NCBI GenBank assembly: GCA_964023275.1
Contig: OZ029929.1
Location: forward strand, 6,717,437 to 6,781,436
Direction: 5' to 3'
DNA: 64,000 nt
Source: Norana najaformis
Lineage: Eukaryota; Annelida; Clitellata; Crassiclitellata; Hormogastridae
This document shows positions 59,451 through 64,000 of the stretch, piece after piece. Under the pieces are notes generated by a model. The model searched no databases, was not told the DNA's origin, and was given only the letters and a program-made list of their open reading frames with translations. Made by a program: the position numbers and the translations under genes. Each line of letters begins with the position of its first letter. The stretch's first letter is position 1.

Positions 59451-59994
59451 GGTCACTAATCCATGTAAACTTATTAAATGGGCTCGTTTTTGCTTATTGA
59501 CTGAATTGTGCTTGACAGCGCTGTATCCATAGCAACAAGCTTCAATACATGCACCTCTATGTCTGCTTCTGTCTGTCTCTTCGTGTCTTACTCTTTAGGT
59601 CTTTCTCCCTGTTCTTTCACTCTGTCTCCCTGTCTGTCTCTGTTCTTTCTATGTATGTCCCGTCTCCCTCTATTCGTTCGGTCGGCTTATCTCCATCGCT
59701 AGCCGAGGTTAGTGCTCGAGGCAATTAAAGTCCGAATTATCTTTTCAGGCGCACCCACAACTAAACATCGACTTTAAACAATAAGTGCAAACACCCAAAT
59801 TAACTACGGTTTTGTAACTTCATATGCAATGTATATAAGAACAATTATATATACGCCACCCACAATGAATAGCCTACATATGCGCATAACATTATATATA
59901 AACCCCTAGCTAATGAAATTGACAGATAACACAGTTCCTTGCTTTAATGAACACATAAATTATTTTATATCCGGTTAAACTGTCAGGCTGACAT

Positions 59995-60017
59995 ACATAC
60001 ACATGTATGTATGTATG

Positions 60018-60110
<93 letters not shown>
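59995..60110. repeat. TATG then long TA microsatellite
   Basis: (TATG)n followed by about 43 TA dinucleotides. Confidence 0.95.
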
Positions 60111-60114
<4 letters not shown>

Positions 60115-60136
60115 CTAATATATATATGTATATGAG

Positions 60137-60405
60137 GGAATATAATCTTCAGTATATTATATCGGTCGCTGGACCTGGATTTTGGAACTCCCTGCTCTCT
60201 TCTGTGCGTTCTGCTGAGTTCCTTTTACCATTTCGGTCTCAATCTCAACTTAAAACTCACCTCTTTATTCACCACAGGCTGCCTCTTGGTCTCAGTGCTC
60301 ACCTTCTGGGTATTGACTGATTATGGGTTGGTTTTGGGGCGTCATCAGTTGATGCCTTGAGCATTAGGCACCGACAGTATAGAAACGCTAATTAATAATA
60401 ATAAT
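60137..60405 (+). mobile_element. LINE 3' end fragment
   Basis: [18 protein letters not shown] … SQLKTHLFIHH is the C-terminal GPxxWNSLP…LKTHLF pattern of L2/CR1-type ORF2. It is followed by a 3' tail that runs into (AAT)n. Confidence 0.7.
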
Positions 60406-60501
60406 AATAATTTTTATTATTATTATTATTATGATGATGATGATGATGATGATGACGAAGACGATGTTGTTGTTGATGTTGATGATGATGATGATGATGA
60501 C

Positions 60502-60578
<77 letters not shown>

Positions 60579-60580
60579 CG
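60400..60580. repeat. AAT/TTA and GAT trinucleotide repeats
   Basis: (AAT)n and (TTA)n, then long (GAT)n to 60578. The poly-Met frame through it is an artefact. Confidence 0.95.
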
Positions 60581-61465
60581 ATTTATATGTGGTTTACAAA
60601 TCGTAGTATATTTCCATTAAAGCACAAAAGATGAATGTGTATGATTATAAATAGGAAGTTCAAAGTGTTTTTATATATTTCTGCATCCACTAATGCATGT
60701 AAGTGCCTTATACACTTATACGAAACATCATGCATGAGCGTAACAATATATATATACACACATGTTTATAATTATACTATTTTTAGGACCCAAGAGGCAA
60801 ATTATTGACGCAGCTTAATTAGCCTAACTGCTAAGTCAACATTATGTTTACACTATACATTGATTTAAAGAAAAGGGACTATTTTTGTCGCGCAGCAATC
60901 CGACAAAGCCGACCAAGTGAAAGGGCTACGGTTATTCGCTTGCGTGGCGCCAAGCGAATGTTTGGCACTAATTCTGGCACTAATGAGTATTCGTGCAGAG
61001 CCAGCAACCTGCTGAACGGCTGGAACATTTACTCAAGCTGACTCACACATAGGCATCCACTTATACACCATGGTCGAAAAAAGAGAATAGTTGATTCTTT
61101 GGAATTAACGTGCTATTATAATTTCCGCTTTCGCACTCAACGACAACATGTCTACGTCTTAGTTTTGAACTATGAATGACGTAACTATTGTTTATTTATA
61201 AATAACTGCACTCACAACTGTCGGCTGATCAGATGCCCTCAGATTCTCGTTGCCTCGTGACTTTATAAGTGTTACAAATTCTTTTTAAAGTATAAATGAT
61301 AATTATAGCAATAATAATAATATTATGTAATCACATTAATAATAATATTATGTAATATAATAATAATAGTAGATTTTTTATACTTGTTGCTTTGTCATTG
61401 TTGACATACGCTGTAACCTAACGGACGGCCCGAAGCATTTGGACCTTTGGGCCGTTTTCAGTATG

Positions 61466-61833
61466 GCTTACGAATCCTATGAGAAAAACAGGGCATTGTG
61501 TATGTCGATCATTCTGAGAATAATAAATAAATGAATCAGTTCTAGCCATCCCAGAATTTGTTCAGTCTCCGGAGAATTTTTAATTCCTGAGGGATCATAT
61601 TTACCTTTGGTAAAAATAATAGTAGTTGTAATAGCAGCATCAGCAGTAGTAGTAGTATAAGTTACTGTATAACCCAGTCCAATTTTATTACTCCACTGCA
61701 TATTTTATTTGTACACGTACATTACTGTATAACTGATCTTTTTATTAGTAATCATCTAATTGATTCGTTTATTTATTATTCTCAGAATGATCGGTATACA
61801 CAATGCCCTGTTTTTCTCGTGGGATTCGTAAGG
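61466..61833. mobile_element. Foldback/MITE-like element with ~72-bp inverted arms
   Basis: 61466-61538 (gcttacgaatcc … gagaaaaacagggcattgtg … gatcattctgagaataataa) is the reverse complement of 61760-61833 with a handful of mismatches, over a ~220-nt spacer. No open frame. Confidence 0.8.
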
Positions 61834-63599
61834 CAGACAGTTTATATGGCTGGGTGTTACATAGCAGCTGAGGAAAACAGACCGCAGCTGTAAATTTCCC
61901 TCACTTTTTCTTCTCTACTTCCGTACATAGATCTGTAGGTCTTAGTCCTGACTGGCCAGCTGCAGTCCTGTTCCCCTTTGTAGGCGAACCATTCCAAACA
62001 CAGAAGGTCATGATGACCTGCAACAAAAAACGTCAGAAATGAGATATCCCCGTTTTGGAAGCGAAATATAATTCCAACACGAAGACTCGCCAACAGTAAA
62101 AGTCCAAACTGCCAGAATGATGAAGCAACTTCACGTTTAGATAATATAATCCGTCAAAATGATATGAAGGAAGCCGACGACCGACATGGACTGGGTTATA
62201 AGGCGGGAGCAGATTGCTCCCCGTTCCTCCCCGTTGCCAGACTGGATTTTTTTCGTCTTGCAAAACATTATCTTTTTCATCCGTACTGTTATTCTTCGAA
62301 ACACCAAACCAAAACTAAACTATCGGTTTTGTTTTCACCGAACGTTTGCAGTTTTCCGTATCTGACAATTTCTAAGAGCTGACGCATGTGCTGCAATTTG
62401 AGCAGTTTCCTCATTGGTCTCTCTGCCGTTGCTGAATTTCTAAACCCACCACAGCACACCAGCCTTTATTCTGCGAGGATGACACGGAACTGCTGTCGTC
62501 ATTCATTTAGCGCCAGTTTGTCTGTCGACCTTTGCAATTCGTGTTATTCTTTATACGAAGTGAAGCTCGTATCTGCAAATGCTCTTTCATATTAAGCCGC
62601 AGTGCTGTATAAATTGATTAGATTAGATTGTATCACGCAGTTTGATTACTGCAGTAGATTCGAGGCAAAGTATTGTAACGTGACGTGACGAGATGTGATG
62701 CAATGTAGCCTAATTTAAAGAAATGCAATGTTATGTAGTGTAATGTTGGAATAGGTTATGTATAGCACGTTGAAAATACTAAAGCTAACTTATTGATGTA
62801 ATTTATATAAGTAAGTAAGCAAGTATATTCTTTATTAACCAAAAGCTAATCGCACATCGGTTTACAAATATTTAAGAACACAAGAAAAACTTAATATGCT
62901 TACAACATCCTAATAAGAAAACGTTTACGTGTTAAATTACCAGCGGAAGGAATAATACGATTATGGGTGTGGGGCCGTAGGGAATAACTGAGGGTTTTAA
63001 CTGGCGAGAGTAGCTGTTGTAAGACATGGTTTGGGATGTTCAAGCGTTGTTCATAAACGTATTTGTGCGTTTCCTATATTTTTATGAAGTCACCATCTGA
63101 CCACAAGACATCAGTTGGTGATGCTAAGCAATTGTGGATAGGACTTAGGCACTGCTCCACCTGACTCGCTCAAGAAACATTTGCAACTTATCTTAAGATC
63201 CACTTTCCTATACCTGTTAGATGGCTATTTTCCTAAAAGGCACTACATAAATAATCAGGTATACGTATACATATAGGGCCTATACATAAATATATACATA
63301 CATACAGACATACATAAATGCATTCAAGTCATACGTACGTACATACGTATGCACAGTGACGGTGTTAGAAGAGACTCACAGGAACATAATCAAAAGACAA
63401 GCTCTCGGCCAGTTTGTTATCCCTCGTGGCATAGTGTGAGGTCCCCAAAATGCGCTAAATAAATAGACAAATATTGTAAAAACGTGCATATGACATGAGC
63501 ATTATCTGTGGTCTGCTTTTCTCTGGAGTGTTGCCGTTTCCACTACGAGCAAACAGCGGTCTCCACTCTGATCTCGTCTCCATCTCGTCTCCATGTCGT

Positions 63600-63800
63600 A
63601 TGTAACCTAAAGTTCAGTGGACGCAAGTCAGCCTCCATCGTTCTTTTTCATGTGTGGCGAGGTCGTCCGACAGGTCTCTTTCAACCTCTTGGGGGCTGGA
63701 AATCATCGCTTGCAAGGCCTGGCATGGTCCTGGTCGCCTTCGCAGCGCGTGATGTGTCCATAAAGTGGCCAGGGTTTGGAAGATACACCTATGACACGCT
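63600..63800. repeat. Possible retroelement-derived segment
   Basis: The plus-strand conceptual stretch FHVWRGRPTGLFQPLGGWKSS resembles a sequence I have seen repeatedly predicted from dispersed repeats in marine animal genomes. Recognition is weak. Confidence 0.3.
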
Positions 63801-64000
63801 ATGTTTAATTGCGATGTAATGTTTGGCAGAGCAACATGCGAGAAATGACTTACTGAATGATTGCGTCCGTCTTCGGCTACGTTCACACCTCTGTCCATTT
63901 ACACCCGGAATAGTAAGCTCACCAATTTGTACCCATTTTCGGCCTTTGCACTTATGCTCGTTTATCTTACTTATTTCGGTCGTCTGTGCGGGTGTCTTTT

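Larger units (their letters stand above)
56754..60136. other. Probable first intron of the guanylate cyclase gene
   Basis: Begins with a retroelement-like tail 'ttagaggctgtatataaatg' and ACAT runs (56815-56910). It includes the SINE at 57090, ATC/AAC trinucleotide repeats at 58940-59000, the 45-bp repeat at 59236 and (TATG)n/(TA)n at 59995-60108. No further exon was recognised. Confidence 0.55.
60581..64000. other. No gene recognised
   Basis: AT-rich. Holds the inverted repeat at 61466-61833, retroelement-like tails near 62600 and 63230, and ACAT runs near 63290-63350. Confidence 0.45.

Noticed and set aside
60431..60634. Poly-methionine protein
   Set aside because: Translation of a (GAT)n repeat.

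Overview
The window is nuclear DNA of an animal. It has spliced genes with GT-AG introns, many decayed non-LTR retrotransposon fragments, tRNA-derived SINEs, DNA-transposon remnants, very abundant ACAT/TATG tetranucleotide microsatellites and two multi-kilobase tandem arrays. The three host genes (a calcium-channel gamma/TARP-like protein, GTPBP1 and a receptor guanylate cyclase) are bilaterian-type. The retroelement tails of the form 'ggcgctatataaat' are common in marine invertebrates. I infer an invertebrate bilaterian (lophotrochozoan or invertebrate deuterostome) but cannot name the species. No prokaryotic, organellar or CRISPR features were seen.

Layout. (1) Positions 1-18,731 (+) hold the last three coding exons of a CACNG/TARP-family gene (1078-1176, 2556-2690, 18457-18731); its first exon lies upstream of the window. 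The last intron, about 15.8 kb, contains a 2.8-kb DNA transposon with long imperfect terminal inverted repeats and a frameshifted single gene (3549-6344), a 143-copy, 38-bp minisatellite (8056-13490), a 17-copy, 29-bp minisatellite and several retroelement tails. (2) Positions 18,732-29,700 are intergenic: a duplicated 135-bp segment, a cluster of CCAAT motifs, a 42-bp minisatellite and a 37-copy, almost perfectly homogeneous 98-bp satellite (22961-26583). (3) Positions 29,701-37,607 (-) carry a complete ten-exon GTPBP1 gene, reconstructed exon by exon; every splice phase matches and the predicted protein is 631 residues. (4) Positions 37,608-56,300 are repeat-rich: LINE 3' fragments of at least four families, a hAT-type MITE with a perfect 8-bp target duplication, a tRNA-SINE family, foldback elements and microsatellites. 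(5) Positions 56,352-56,753 (+) are the first coding exon of a receptor-type guanylate cyclase (signal peptide plus start of the ANF-receptor ectodomain); I could not find its next exons before the window ends. The rest, to 64,000, is intronic or intergenic repeat-rich DNA.

The three genes have unrelated roles (membrane receptor/channel auxiliary subunit, translational GTPase, cGMP-producing receptor) and show no sign of acting together. The most unusual content is the repeat fraction: the TIR-bounded element around the uncharacterised gene, the indel-free 38-bp array, the homogenised 98-bp array, and the repeated association of ACAT/TATG or TA microsatellites with LINE/SINE 3' tails.
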